Source: Diphasiastrum complanatum (lineage: Eukaryota > Streptophyta > Lycopodiopsida > Lycopodiales > Lycopodiaceae). Taken from it: a stretch of 64,000 nucleotides of DNA. The position numbers and the translations under genes are program-made. A model generated the notes under the pieces. The model saw only the letters and a program-made list of their open reading frames with translations, did not search any database and was not told the origin of the DNA. The stretch lies in contig CM055109.1 in assembly GCA_029204225.1 (NCBI GenBank), forward strand, positions 41,896,544-41,960,543. The letters are read 5' to 3'. This document shows positions 36,490-53,240 of this stretch, piece by piece (the first letter of the stretch is position 1; each line of letters begins with the position of its first letter).

Positions 36490-37977
36490 CTTAACATAAA
36501 TATATCCTTTCAATCATAGTAGGAAATGTCTTAGCGAAATTTTCATGAATTTTGAAAAAATAGCTCATTCAGTTCAGAAAGAAAAAATCTCTTTGACGAA
36601 TTTGATGAGAGAACATTTCACCTCTGATTTTGTGTGGGGGTAAGATAATAGCACACAAAGTCCAAGGTAAAATTGGAGGCATGATCGGCTATGATAACAT
36701 ACTCTTTTCTTTTCTTTTTTTGTTTGGTGTGGAAAGTAGATAGAAACTCATTTTTTTTTTTGTAAGGTGCTGAAATATAGAGCTATTTTTTTGACCTATT
36801 CAGGTAGGCCACTATTCTCAAATATGTATATTACGAGGAATTTGACCTGCACTTATCACTAATATCTTCGATTTTTAGTCAGGTTACTTTATGGTTTCTA
36901 ATTGCCTTAAGCAGTGATTATTTCATGTTGTACGAAAAAATAAAATGGCAATAATATTTTAATCAATTTGTTGTGCATTGTCTTCACATTTCCAATTTTT
37001 TTTTGATTAGCATATTCACAACATCATCAGAGCTTACATATTCTTGGAGATGCTCACATTTAGCATTTCTTGCATACACTCTTGAAGATGCTCACATTTA
37101 GCATATCTTCAATTGCATTTAGTCCTCAGTCAGGGGGCAATATTATCAATAGCCCCTGGCTGATCCTATAGTTGTGAACCTAGCCCGCAAGCAAACACCA
37201 TCCACATCCTTTGAGAGTAGCTCTCAATGCCACTAAGTTGTCTTATTAGCTTATTGTTAACAACCTTAATCAGTACGTGGATTTCGTAAAAAATCAACTC
37301 TGCCTCTTATTAAATAACCTAGCTCCTACCACACATTTACAATCCAAGTTATTGTGTGAATATATCTTTAGATTGTTTAGTTTTTATATGTTTTCTTTGA
37401 AATAACTTGACAGATACAGATCTGAGGTAGTGTGATTTTAATTTCACCAAAGATAAAATCATGTCTGAAATATGGCACAATTGAAAATTTCACATAGAGT
37501 CTAGAGCCATTTCAAAAAAATTTAGAGCTAGATTATCTAGGTTGAGTATATCAATAATGGGAGGAAATTTGAGATACGCCCCCTGAATTTTCATACACCT
37601 GATTTCTGAAGCTACCAGCAGATAGTAATTGTTTTCACCATGCCATAAATTTAGGGAGATAGAAGAACTGAGAATAAATACAGGTGTAGTTGGGAGCATA
37701 GCTTCTGCTGCACAACTCTAATTGTTATTGCGTAAACTCACCGTGTGTGTGATCAGAGTGTGTTTCAGTTGCTTTGTTTATGTGAACAAGTGTGCTGAGA
37801 GCAAGAGGCACATTTGTGTGAATGTTTGCTTATCATTTTTATTTTTGGTTTAGCTCATTCTTCCTTCCGTATGGGCTGCAGATCTGAATAATCTCTCATC
37901 TTTCATCTTTAACTTTGAATAAATCGTCCCTCTCTTGACATGTGATCACCTTTCTTGACACATCGTAGTTGTGAGGA
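36490..37977. other. Stretch without recognised gene
   Basis: AT-rich DNA with poly-T runs near 36708-36770. CTCACATTTAGCAT and TTCTTGCATACACTCTTGAAGATG-like short duplications lie near 37040-37100. No domain, RNA or element end identified. Confidence 0.4.
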
Positions 37978-38295
37978 GTGATATCATGGCATCAATACAA
38001 TTCCCAACATGCTTTTCATCCATCATGGAGCTTACGAGGGTTAATAGGCCGACGAAAGCCACCTCGGGGAGACTCTACTTTGAAATCATATGAATCTGCT
38101 GCAACTGAAGCATTAAGTGCACTTGAAAGGAATCAAGATTGCCAGCAAATGTTAAGGAATCTTTCGTATTTCCCAGAGCTTGCAGGTGGCTCTTTAAGAA
38201 ACAACATGAATCTCTCTTTGCTTGGGATAGCCTTTGTGCAAAATGAAATCTTTGTAGCTGTGATAAGTCTGTGTCTTTATGTGCCAACAAAATGA
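37978..38295 (+). CDS. Unrecognised ORF or possible host exon
   Basis: 105 codons. The middle part (about residues 20-70: GRRKPPRGDSTLKSYE, AATEALSALERNQDCQQML, YFPELAG) has a non-repetitive, charged, helix-prone composition more like a conserved protein than the flanks. The codon after PELA overlaps CAG/GTGGCT, a fair plant 5' splice site near 38187. No clear 3' splice site with pyrimidine tract precedes it. It could be an exon or a captured exon fragment of a host gene, or chance. Family not recognised. Confidence 0.3.
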   Translation: MISWHQYNSQHAFHPSWSLRGLIGRRKPPRGDSTLKSYESAATEALSALERNQDCQQMLRNLSYFPELAGGSLRNNMNLSLLGIAFVQNEIFVAVISLCLYVPTK

Positions 38296-38437
38296 GTGAG
38301 AATTTGTAACAAGTTTGCTTTCAATTGCAATCTTTTGAATGTCTGAAATTGTCTGTAGAGATGGAATGTGGAAAGGATTCAATTGAAGAAGTTTTGGCTG
38401 AATCAAATAGCTATGTTTAGTCTTGGATAGAATCACA

Positions 38438-38534
38438 CACTCACACACAAACACACGCACACAAACATAGCACGCACACAAATACACATACACAACACAT
38501 AACACATAGTGCGCACACCCACAAACACACGCAG

Positions 38535-38590
<56 letters not shown>

Positions 38591-38760
38591 CCTAAGCCTA
38601 AAGCCTAAAGCTATAGACTAATCCTAATCCACAACCCACACACAGACTCCGTAAACACACACATGGCACACACACATACACACCCACAACACACACACAA
38701 TACATGCACATACACACACTCGCCACACACACACACACACACACACAAAGCCATTAGGGC
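38438..38760. repeat. (CA)n-rich microsatellite region
   Basis: Interrupted CA repeats with a perfect block at 38539-38587 and another near 38726-38748. Cys-Val frames here are artefacts. Confidence 0.93.
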
Positions 38761-38865
38761 ATGCACACACACGCATGCATGCATGCGCACGCACCTCCAC
38801 CATTGACGCACCTCCGCCATCGACACACGTACGCCATTGCCCATCAACGACGGGCACAAGCAACT

Positions 38866-38909
<44 letters not shown>
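38866..38909. repeat. (GT)n(AT)n microsatellite
   Basis: About 25 bp GT then about 18 bp AT. Confidence 0.93.
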
Positions 38910-39059
38910 AAGATATTTGTGTGTGAGATTTGTGCCTATGTAAGGGGTAGGAGGATGGTTGCATGGGTGCATCTTCTTCCCATGTACTTTCTCAAAAAAA
39001 AATTAACTAAATTTTTGATGCATGGGGAGGAGGATGTATGCATCTTGGCCCATGCATAG

Positions 39060-39410
39060 ACATTACTCCCCCTCTCTCCTCTCTCATGATCCTCCTCCAT
39101 TTCTCTCCAAGATCCACATCTCTCTCTCTCTCTATGACTCCCCCTCTTTCTCTCTCATGATCCTGCATCCTCTAACCTCCAAGATCCAGTATTGATTTCA
39201 ACACCAATCTTCTATGCATTGTCTTTTCATGTTTAATCTCTCCTCCTTCAATCAGCTGATTCTGATACTTTTTCTTACATTTGCCCCTCCAGTAGCATCA
39301 CACAACGAGTCACAGAAGCTCCATCAAATAAGTCACAATGATCTTTCTTCTTTTTTATTACTCCCCTCTCTCTCTCTCTCTCCTCCTCTACACCCATTGG
39401 AGATGCCATA
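39060..39410. repeat. CT-rich imperfect stretch
   Basis: CTCTCTC runs (39118-39133, 39365-39382) within duplicated CTCTCATGATCCTCCT / CTCTCATGATCCTGCAT segments about 65 bp apart. Confidence 0.6.
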
Positions 39411-40824
39411 ACTTAATATTATAATCTACATACATATGATTGGGCCTTTTTATGTAGTATTCAACCTTCTCAAGGCATTGTGGATCTAGAGTAACAAGTA
39501 TGAAAGCCTCCTTTAATGTGCACACCTTAAATTTTTTACTCGACGAGTCCACTAGCCCCAACCTTTCAACCTGTATAACACTCATAGTGAAAGGTTGAAT
39601 CCAATAATAAATAGTAAGAGATTAAAACAATCAAAATTTGGATATTTTGATGTGCTGAGTTGCACAAAATGTATGCAAAATGAGTATTAGATTATGAGTT
39701 CCAACTATGCACTACTTCTTTGGAGCTAATAGCAACAAATTGGTGAAGCTAGATTAGAATGTGCCCCATTTGAAACAAATGATTGTAGTTATCATCAACT
39801 CCCTCTTCGCATTCCACCTTTACATCAATGTTTGGGAGACCTTTTCCAGTTTCCCTCAGAACACCTTAATTTTTAAGAGTTGCATGGTCTTAAATAAGGG
39901 ATATCTTGATACTTGCCAGTTTTCTAAAGTGCAATTTGTAATCACCTTCATGGTGATGGAAATTTTAGAGTCTCCTTTCGCCTATCGAGGTTTAGGTTGA
40001 GGAGTTGCCCAAGTGGTTCACAACTGGAGAACTAAAAAACTCACCTTCTCGAATAGAGTGTAGGCTGTAAAGGTAGATCCAACCACATCAGCAGTGAAAC
40101 CTATTGCACCCAAGGCTGATGATGGATTGTCCACCACAGACCACAACATTGATCACCCAAGGCAAGCCAAGGGAGGTCACTATGATTCTCAAACTGATGT
40201 TGTGCATTAGACGGATGCTTTAGCAACAATTGACTATATGGATGGGCATGCATGTCAACTGAATAAGATTCAGAACCTAGCACATCTTCACCAAAAGGTT
40301 ACACCCTTGCCACACCAATAACTTATGGGGTGAACATGATTAACGCGACATGGTTAGCAGCAGAACCAATACCCGAGCAAGTTGAAGATGATTTGGTACC
40401 ATGGCGACATGTCTTTTCCTACAATGAAGAAACTGAACTGACAGATGAATAGTTCTTGCAACATTTGGACCCTAATCAGTATGGAAGGAGGAAGATACCA
40501 GCGGAACCTCCACAAAAATTGCCAATAGCTAAAGTTTCCAGAGTGGAACCACCCAAGGCACCTATTACTAAGAAAAATCAATTGAAACAATGCTACAATC
40601 AGGTGATCCGTTGGAGTGATCTACCAAAAGAAACAATAGCTACGATGGATATAGATACTCGTAATCATGAAGAAAATATCAGGGCCGGTTCCGAAGAAAG
40701 ATAACAAAGATGTATCCAATTATGTTGACAGAAAAGAGAAAAAAAGGGTTTTGGACTCCTTGAAATCTATCCGGTTGGAACCAGACACAACATCCTCATC
40801 TCAGAGAATTGGAAGCCCAAAGCT
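39411..40824. other. Stretch without recognised gene, degenerate coding-like part
   Basis: No domain was recognised. The plus strand from 40325 to 40700 translates with only one stop (TDE-stop-FLQHLDPNQYGRRKIP, then EPPKAPITKKNQLKQC and VIRWSDLPKETIA). It reads like a decayed, Pro/Lys-rich gag-type or linker protein of an unidentified element. A short minus frame at 39388-39585 is also unassigned. Confidence 0.3.
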
Positions 40825-41441
40825 TGATGAAATTCACATGTGTGGGACACCCTACACACGTACTTTTGATCTCCTAAGCCCAATAATACCATAAAGATCA
40901 GACTAGCATTGTTTGACAATAGGAAAGCTGATCATACAAGAAATATTATTGTGTTACAAGCAAGATCTGTCAACAAAATATGAAACTAAGTGCAATAAAT
41001 GCCTCAACTCGGCTAGAGAGAGAAAATAGGAAGTACAAAACTCATGGAGAGAGAGAGAGGGCACAAAGAGCTTGTCTCCAAATTTGCATTACACACAAAT
41101 TTCATCACTTTCTCAATGAGAGTACATCACATATATATAGATCCATGGACTCTCCTCCTACTTTGAGTTGAATTGGAGTTGTGGATCCACCTCTCAAGCT
41201 ATCTAGACTTATTCAAGCCACCTCACTATGTCTAATTGTGCCACCTAGTCTTTTCATGCATTAAATGTGGCATGTAAAGTACAAATGGCAATTCCTATGG
41301 TAGTTCGAGTTTCTACTTCTACCTACCTTGAATATTTTATTCTAAAATGAGTCTTTACTAAGCCAAAAGGGCTCAATTCATCTTTGGCATTTTTAGGACC
41401 CCTACTTACAACATTAGATAGATTTTTCCAATATTTCAACA
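40825..41441 (-). repeat. Element F 3' LTR
   Basis: About 617 bp, plus-strand start TGATGAAATTCACATGTGTGG, end ATATTTCAACA. It contains ATATATATAG at 41131-41140, whose complement is TATA-like for minus-strand transcription. Confidence 0.82.
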
Positions 41442-41459
41442 CTCTTCCTAAAAATGTAT

Positions 41460-42714
41460 CTAATGTGGATCAAGCATCGATTTTGAAATAAGACCAAGAT
41501 TAGATCTATGCTTTGAGAAGGCACTTTTGCAAAGTGGCTTTGTGAGAAGATCAGCAATACATGAAGATGTGTCGACATGTTCGAAGTTGATTTCACCTCC
41601 AATGAGCTTTTCCCTTACAAAATGGTGTGCCACTTCTATATGCTTGTTTCTTGCATGAAAAATAGGATTGTTTGCAAGAGCTTGGGCCAATATGTTGTCA
41701 CATTTGATCAAGGGAAGATCATCCTCTTTGATGCACTTTAGCTCCATGATTAACCTCTTGATCCAAAGCACCTCTTTAGTTGTTGTAGTGAGTGCTTTGT
41801 ACCCGGCCTCACAAGAAGATAGGGATATGGTATCTTGCTTCTTTGAAAGCCAAGACACAAGATTGCCTCCAAGAAAGATAGTATATGCATTAATGGACTT
41901 TCGATCCATCTTATCACTTCCAATATCGGAATCCGAATAGCAAACGATGGTTAGATCTTCATTCTTGTACAATAAACCATAATCTTGAGTAGAAGATACA
42001 TATCTTAGAACTCTCTTGGCCATCTTCCAATGTTGGATCTTAGGATCTTGCATAAATTGACTCAATTTGTGCACACAATACCTCAAATCGGGTCTAGTGA
42101 TAGTAAGCCAAATTAAGGAGCCTATAAGACTCCTATAAAGTGTGATGTCCTCGAAGGATCTTTCATCACCTTTAATAGGGTCTTTAACATGTTTCTCCAT
42201 GGGAGTATTTATGCCTTTACAATTTTGTATATTGAATTTTCTCAACATAGAAAAGACATATCTAGATTGACAAATAAAAGCATACTCTTCATGAAAATCA
42301 ATCTCAAGGCCCAAAATGTAATGGATCTCTCCTAGATCTTGCATTTTGAATTCTTTTCCTAATGCGTCTTTGGTTTCTTGAACCAGCATCAAACAACTTC
42401 CACTAAGAATAATGTCATCTACATAGATTAGGAGAATGACAATATTACTACCATCAAATTTTAAGTACATAGAAGGATCATAGTCACTAAGCACAAATCC
42501 TAATGAAAGTAGAAAGTTGTTGAGTCTTGAATACCATGATCTAGGTGCTTGCTTTAAGCCATAAAGACCTCTAAATAGCAAACACACCTTAGATTTATCC
42601 TTGATAAATCCTTGAGGCTGTTCCATGTATATCTCCTCCTCAAGATAGCCATTCAAAAAAGTGTTGGAGACATCAAGTCGAAACAGTTTCCACTTAAGAT
42701 TTCCACTTTGAAAA
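41460..42714 (-). pseudogene. Element F reverse transcriptase and RNase H (5'-truncated)
   Basis: An open frame of about 418 codons. It begins within RT at FRLDVSNTFLNGYLEEE (palm Asp), then GLKQAPRSWYSRL, LLIYVDDIIL (catalytic YVDD), GEIHYILGLEIDF and TRPDLRYCVHKL. RNase H has [19 protein letters not shown] and ALANNPIFHARNKHIEVAHHF, ending DLLTKPLCKSAF. It keeps Arg where D and J have a stop. The N-terminal fingers are missing; the few residues before FRLDV come from unrelated DNA. This is the longest undamaged RNase H end in the window. Confidence 0.92.
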
Positions 42715-42850
42715 AACTCCAAAACTGGTTGCATGCATGGTCATGATCTTTGAAACTTTTGCATGCGTTCATTTCGCTGATGATTGCATTTGCATGTAAC
42801 TACAGTTTGTTTATTTGCCCTTGCATGTAACTGTAGCTTGCTCATTTTCA

Positions 42851-42985
42851 GTTGCATGTCAAGTTCCTAGACTTCTACATCATTGCATGTCAAGTTTCTA
42901 TGACCAATCATGATTGCATGTCAAGTTTCTATGATCAATCATGATTGCATGTCAAGTTTCTATGATCCTTCATGATTGCATGTTG
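42851..42985. repeat. 31-bp tandem repeat
   Basis: Four copies (starts 42851, 42882, 42913, 42944) plus a partial, with core ATTGCATGTCAAGTTTCTAT. The first copy is diverged. Adjacent upstream DNA is rich in TTGCATG. Confidence 0.92.
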
Positions 42986-43135
42986 AAAGAATTAAGATTT
43001 ATGAAGAAAATTCTATGCTTCTGATAAGCTAGATTTGGAATTAACCATTGAAAAGACCTAAGTTTATGTTCCTATTTTGAGACCCTTTGTGGAATCCAAT
43101 GTATATGTAATTGGCATAGGCCAATCCGGGGAGGA

Positions 43136-43164
43136 GGGAAGGGGGGGGGTGGGGTGGGGGGTCC
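43136..43164 (+). other. G-rich run
   Basis: Runs of G (nine, four and six G separated by T) right after GGGGAGGAGGGAA. It could form a G-quadruplex on the plus strand. Confidence 0.6.
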
Positions 43165-43396
43165 CCATCTTGACTCCTCAGTGCTTCTGCTGTATGTGAA
43201 TGAATTTATGTGATCCATTGTTTTCAAGTCGAATTTGATTTCATTTAAGTTGATTCAAGACTAGCTTTATGTGAATGATAAATCTAAAGTCTTTTGGCCT
43301 TTAATATTTTAGGAGAGGCCTTCCCTTCGAGTTCACAAAAGAAGTGCTTTGGATCAAGAGGATTCCTTTGGAGCTAAAGTGCATTAAAGAGGAGGA

Positions 43397-45665
<2,269 letters not shown>

Positions 45666-45964
45666 CTTTTGAATACATTTTTTACAGAAGGATTAGAATG
45701 ACACGGATATACTCTGATACCTTGTAAAAACCATGAGAACCTCATCAATAAAATGAAGCCTATTTGATATAAGGGTTAAAAAAAACCACAGGATGGATAT
45801 GGAGTTACAATAAACATAAGTTTACTCGTAGCTACACTATTCAGCCATGGCTTATGCTATTTTTTTACCCATTCGGTTGTTATATAAAACTATAGTGAGA
45901 TACAATTTGAAAGCATGGATATGCTCAGGAGTATGGACAGTAGTGCATGACGTTATTTAAGTCA

Positions 45965-47460
<1,496 letters not shown>

Positions 47461-47556
47461 TGTTTACTAGAAAAGAACAAGGCAAGAAACAATGTTGTTA
47501 TCTTTTATTTTTATTTACTAACAATACAACAAGTAAGCTTAAAAGAGTACTATTAG

Positions 47557-48253
47557 TATCAAATTTTCACAATTCTAGCCTGGCCAATTTTGCTCACATG
47601 CATTGTAATTGGCAAGATGGCCATGTAAATAGACTCCCACACGTGCCAAATCACATGGGATGCTTTTCAATAAGTTCATACCTCATATTACATTGTGATA
47701 GCATCTTTGAAATGAGGCAAAAATGTGTTTGGATAGGCTAGAGAAATTCTAGGATCTAAAAATGTGCTACATTGTTTTTGGATCTTGAGATCTTGACCCC
47801 AAGTTTGGGTGGATCCAATGACCTATTAGGTTAGATATTAGGATTCTTGTATGAAAAGTTTAGAGGTGCCCTAATATGCTCAGATCCGAGCTTGAAATGT
47901 ATAAATGCATGGTGGGATCTCCATCAAATTTTGGAAGCAAAGTCAAGTTTTTCCACTTCTATCAACATTGTGTTTTGGTGGCGAGTTCTAGATATTGGAT
48001 GTGAGTGTTCTTATGCATTAATTGCTTGGTTTGGAAGGTACTAAACTTTTTTATAGTTCTGAGAAGCTTGCTGTACTTTACTTTGGTTCATTTGATCAAA
48101 TCTATGTGCCTAATGTGGATTTAAATGCCAAATTTGCTAGTTTTGGTAACTAGTCTTGATTCTAGCTCATAGTTTGGATCTAGATCTTTTATTTGTGAAT
48201 CCTCCATCACTTTTAGGATTGATTGGGATTTATTTTGCTGTAAAATTTTGTCA
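47557..48253 (+). repeat. Element G 5' LTR
   Basis: About 697 bp ending TAAAATTTTGTCA directly before the primer site; shares TTTCACAATTCTAGC and further sequence with 49844-50440. Confidence 0.82.
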
Positions 48254-48266
48254 TGGTATCAGAGCC
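48254..48266 (+). other. Element G primer-binding site
   Basis: TGGTATCAGAGCC immediately after the LTR. Confidence 0.93.
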
Positions 48267-49058
48267 TAATCAAAAGTGAGTTTTAGATTTGATTTTCTCA
48301 AGCTTAGATCCTAGATTTGAGTAGTATTGGCTTTGCTCTTGCTACTAGTTGCTAATCTAGTGATTGTACCTTCAAATTTGGTTTCATTTGAGTGATAATA
48401 GATCAAAGGGAACGTTTTTTGCTGAGTTATAGCTACAGGAACCAAGATTGACCCATTTCCATTCAACCAAACCAAATTAGAAAGTTCTTATGAGTTGAAT
48501 CTTGGAGTACATGTCTCCTAGTAGAGATTTTCATAAGGATTTGAATGCCACCACTCTTTAGAAGTTTGGATCAGCCATTTGAGAGCTTAATTAGGTCGTT
48601 ATTAGGCTTCTAAGGTCCTAAAATACACTTTTTAGGTTCAGATCAAGTGTTTTGATGAGTTTTCATCTAGAAATACAAAACTAGTGAAAATTGTGTTTCT
48701 ATTCTACTCGATTTTGGATAGGTTTGTGGTTGAATATGTCAATGTGATTCAACTTGAATTTAAGAGGCTTTATTTGTAAGACATTTGTGTGTTATAAAGT
48801 GCTTTTGGTTTAATATAGGTGGATTGACACTTCTTGTGAAGTCAAGATCAAGGAGGAGACTAGTTTGATTAAATCTATAGTAAGTTTGTATCTAGTTTGG
48901 ATCTAGAAGATAGATCAAGCTCAAGATCACCTTAGATCTTGTTGAGAAATCAGAGAGTGATTCATCTTAGGTCCCAAAGATAGTGGGATAGCTAGTAGTG
49001 ATCATATCTTGTACAATCGATCTTGTTTCTTTGAATCTATCTCCTTATCATTGAAGAT
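48267..49058 (+). other. Element G 5' leader
   Basis: About 790 bp, AT-rich, non-coding, ending at the gag ATG. Confidence 0.7.
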
Positions 49059-49825
49059 GGCATCCATAAGTGCCTATCTTTTGAATTCTAGTGATAGATT
49101 GAACTCTTCAAATTATTCAGTTTGGAAGCTAAGAATGGAATCCATCCTTATCATGCAAGATTTGATGGATATTCTGAATGGAGAGAAAGATGAGCCAATC
49201 CATCCACAAGAAGCAACTAAATACAAGAGAACGTGGAAGCTTGCACATTATTGTATTAAGATGAATGTTGCAAATGATTTGCTCAATAGGAGCATGTACC
49301 TCAGCCCAAGAGGCTTGGGAGACTCATAGCAAGGGGAACAAGGTTTGGATGCCTTTAGTGATTCAGATTTTGCACGGGAAAAGAAGGATAGAAAGTCAAC
49401 AAGTGCCTTTGTAACTTTCATTGGAGAAGGTGTGGTTTCTTGTCTATAAAAGAAACAAGAAACAATTTCTCTTTCATCAACCGAGGCCGAGTACAACGCT
49501 CTAATAACCACAACCAAGGAAGTTCTGTGGATCAAGAGGTTGCTTGAGGAGCTCAAGGTGATCCAATCAGATGTCATTTCACTCATCTACAATGACAACA
49601 TCTCAGTCCAACATCTAGCATCCAATCTAATCTACCATGCAAGGAGCAAACACATAGAGATTCTCACCACTTTGAAAGAGAAAAGGTCCAAGCTAAGGAG
49701 GTCTCATTGGAGCATGTTTCAAGTGAAGAATGCATAGTTGATATATTGACAAAGCCTCTTCAAAAGAATGCTTTTTTGAAGCTTAGATCAGCCCTTGGCT
49801 TAATTAGTAAAGCTATGTTATCATC
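49059..49825 (+). pseudogene. Element G gag-RNase H remnant
   Basis: Starts MASISAYLLNSSDRL with NYSVWKLRMESILIMQDLMD and CIKMNVANDLLN, the gag N-terminus. A frameshift follows near 49285 (the other frame gives ACTSAQEAWETHSK), and about 49330 it joins directly to RNase H: SDSDFAREKKDRKS, KKQETISLSSTEAEYNAL, TTTKEVLWIKRLLEELK, then ILTKPLQKNAFLKLRSALG in another frame. The stop and frameshift leave no intact protein. The ORF opens 17 codons upstream, but the family start is 49059. Confidence 0.88.
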
Positions 49826-49833
49826 TAGCTAGA

Positions 49834-49843
49834 TTGTGAGGAG
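49834..49843 (+). other. Element G polypurine tract
   Basis: GTGAGGAG-type purine run directly before the 3' LTR. Confidence 0.6.
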
Positions 49844-50440
49844 TATTAAAATTTCACAATTCTAGCTTGGCCAATTTTGGTCACATGCATTGTAGTTGGC
49901 AAAATGGCCATGTAAATAGATGCAACATGTGCCAAATCACATAGGATGCCTTTCAATAAGTTCATTCCTCATATTACATTGTGATAGCATCTTTGAAATG
50001 AGGCAAAAATGTGTTTGGATAGGCTAGAGAAATTCTAGGATCTAAAAATAGCATGTTTTACATTGTATTTGGATCTTGAGATCTTGACACAAATTAGGGT
50101 GGATCCAATGACCTATTAGGCTAGATATTAGGGTTACGGCATGAAAAGTTCAGAGGTGCCCTAATATGCTCAGATCCGAGTTCGAGTTTTTCCACTTCTA
50201 TCAACATTGTCTTTTGGTGGCGAGTTCTAGCTATTGGATGTGAGTGATTTTATGCATTAATTACTTGCTTTGGAAGGTACTGAAGTTTTATACAGGTTTG
50301 AGAAGCTTGATGTACTTTACTTTAGTGTATTTGATCAAATCTATGTGCCTATTGTGGTGTTTAATGTCTAATTAGCTAGTTTTGGTAACTAATCTTGATT
50401 CTAGCTCATAGTTTGGATCCAGATCTTTGATTTGTGCATT
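49844..50440 (+). repeat. Element G 3' LTR, truncated
   Basis: Matches the first about 590 bp of the 5' LTR with an internal deletion near 50185, then breaks off after GATCCAGATCTTTGATTTGTG. Confidence 0.82.
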
Positions 50441-52314
<1,874 letters not shown>

Positions 52315-52319
52315 CAATT

Positions 52320-53020
52320 TGTGAAAGTACTGTACTTTAGGACCGTAAATGGATCTACAAAATATCCACAAGAGTGATTGGATGCTTGCTTGACGATCTA
52401 TCATAAAACTAGTCATCAAAAAGTTGATCTAGATTGGCAATTTGACAAACAACAAGCATTAACAATCCAAAGCATTGATCAACATTGAAATCCGAGCCCA
52501 CACGTGTGTACTTCAGGCTTTAGTACGGCCTTCAACCTGAGAAACAAGTAGAAATTGATTTGGTTTCATTTGGATCACAAAAACTCAATGTACATAGTGA
52601 ACTAGCTTGAGATTGCCAATGAGCTCCAAAAACTTTCTATCTTCTCATTATGGAGAGAGGGAATACATACCAAATTCGACTTCCTTCTTGAAGTTAGGTG
52701 GATTTCCAGCATGTAATAAGGAAGTCAACTCACTCTCCTTGACCTAAAATGAAATCATAGTCTATTTCCTAGAGTTATGCTTGGTAGGTAGCTAGTTGGT
52801 CAAATTTTCACCTTAAACTTAGGTGTAGGTCCTATAAAGTAGGAATGACCACCAAATAGACATGACCAACTCTCTTGACTTGACCTAAACTACATTAGGA
52901 TGGGTTTCCCAAGTGGCATCATGGCCTCACATGTGTGGGACCCACTTGTGTACACAATTTACACTATTCTACATGGTTTTTTATCAAGCTCGATTTACCA
53001 ATTTTTGGCAATTCTTCACA
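52320..53020 (-). repeat. Element H 3' LTR
   Basis: 701 bp, TGTGAAAGTACTG to GGCAATTCTTCACA. The same family forms 12415-12973 plus 3956-4097, and 58199-58885. Confidence 0.93.
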
Positions 53021-53079
53021 CTCCTCCTCAAATTTAGCTTGATCTAGTTACAACTGTCTTGATAGATGAATGAAAGCTT

Positions 53080-53240
53080 TTAGAAGTGTCTAAAAAATCC
53101 AGCTACAAACAAGGAACTTTTGAGACTCCAATAGAGAATGATGTCCATGAAGGATCTTTCACCACCTCTTAGAGGATCCCTTACAAGATGTTCCATAAAT
53201 GTGTCTATATACATGTAGCACACTTCAAAACTAAACATCA
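53080..53240 (-). pseudogene. Element H reverse transcriptase stub
   Basis: Minus strand reads MYIDTFMEHLVRDPLRGGERSFMDIILYWSLKSSL, aligned to the DTPMEQ...GDERSFEDITLFRSLVGSL block of D and J. The palm, including YVDD, and the RNase H are absent. Confidence 0.8.

Larger units (their letters stand above)
40825..42714 (-). mobile_element. Copia element F, 3' half
   Basis: LTR 40825-41441, polypurine tract 41442-41455 and a long RT-RNase H frame, truncated near 42714 within the start of reverse transcriptase. The missing 5' half of a same-family element is seen at 35180-36478 on the other strand, but the two do not join. Confidence 0.88.
47557..50440 (+). mobile_element. Copia deletion derivative G
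   Basis: Left LTR 47557-48253, primer site, leader, gag start fused to RNase H, polypurine tract and a right LTR truncated near 50440. Everything from mid-gag through reverse transcriptase is missing. The start base of the LTR is uncertain; both copies read TAT(C/T)AAA instead of TG. Confidence 0.85.

Noticed and set aside
38194-38586. Cys-Val-rich frames over the CA repeats (also 38611-38964)
   Set aside because: Low-complexity translation of (CA)n/(GT)n.
42851-42985. CRISPR-like array
   Set aside because: The units are contiguous 31-bp tandem repeats without unique spacers, in eukaryotic DNA.
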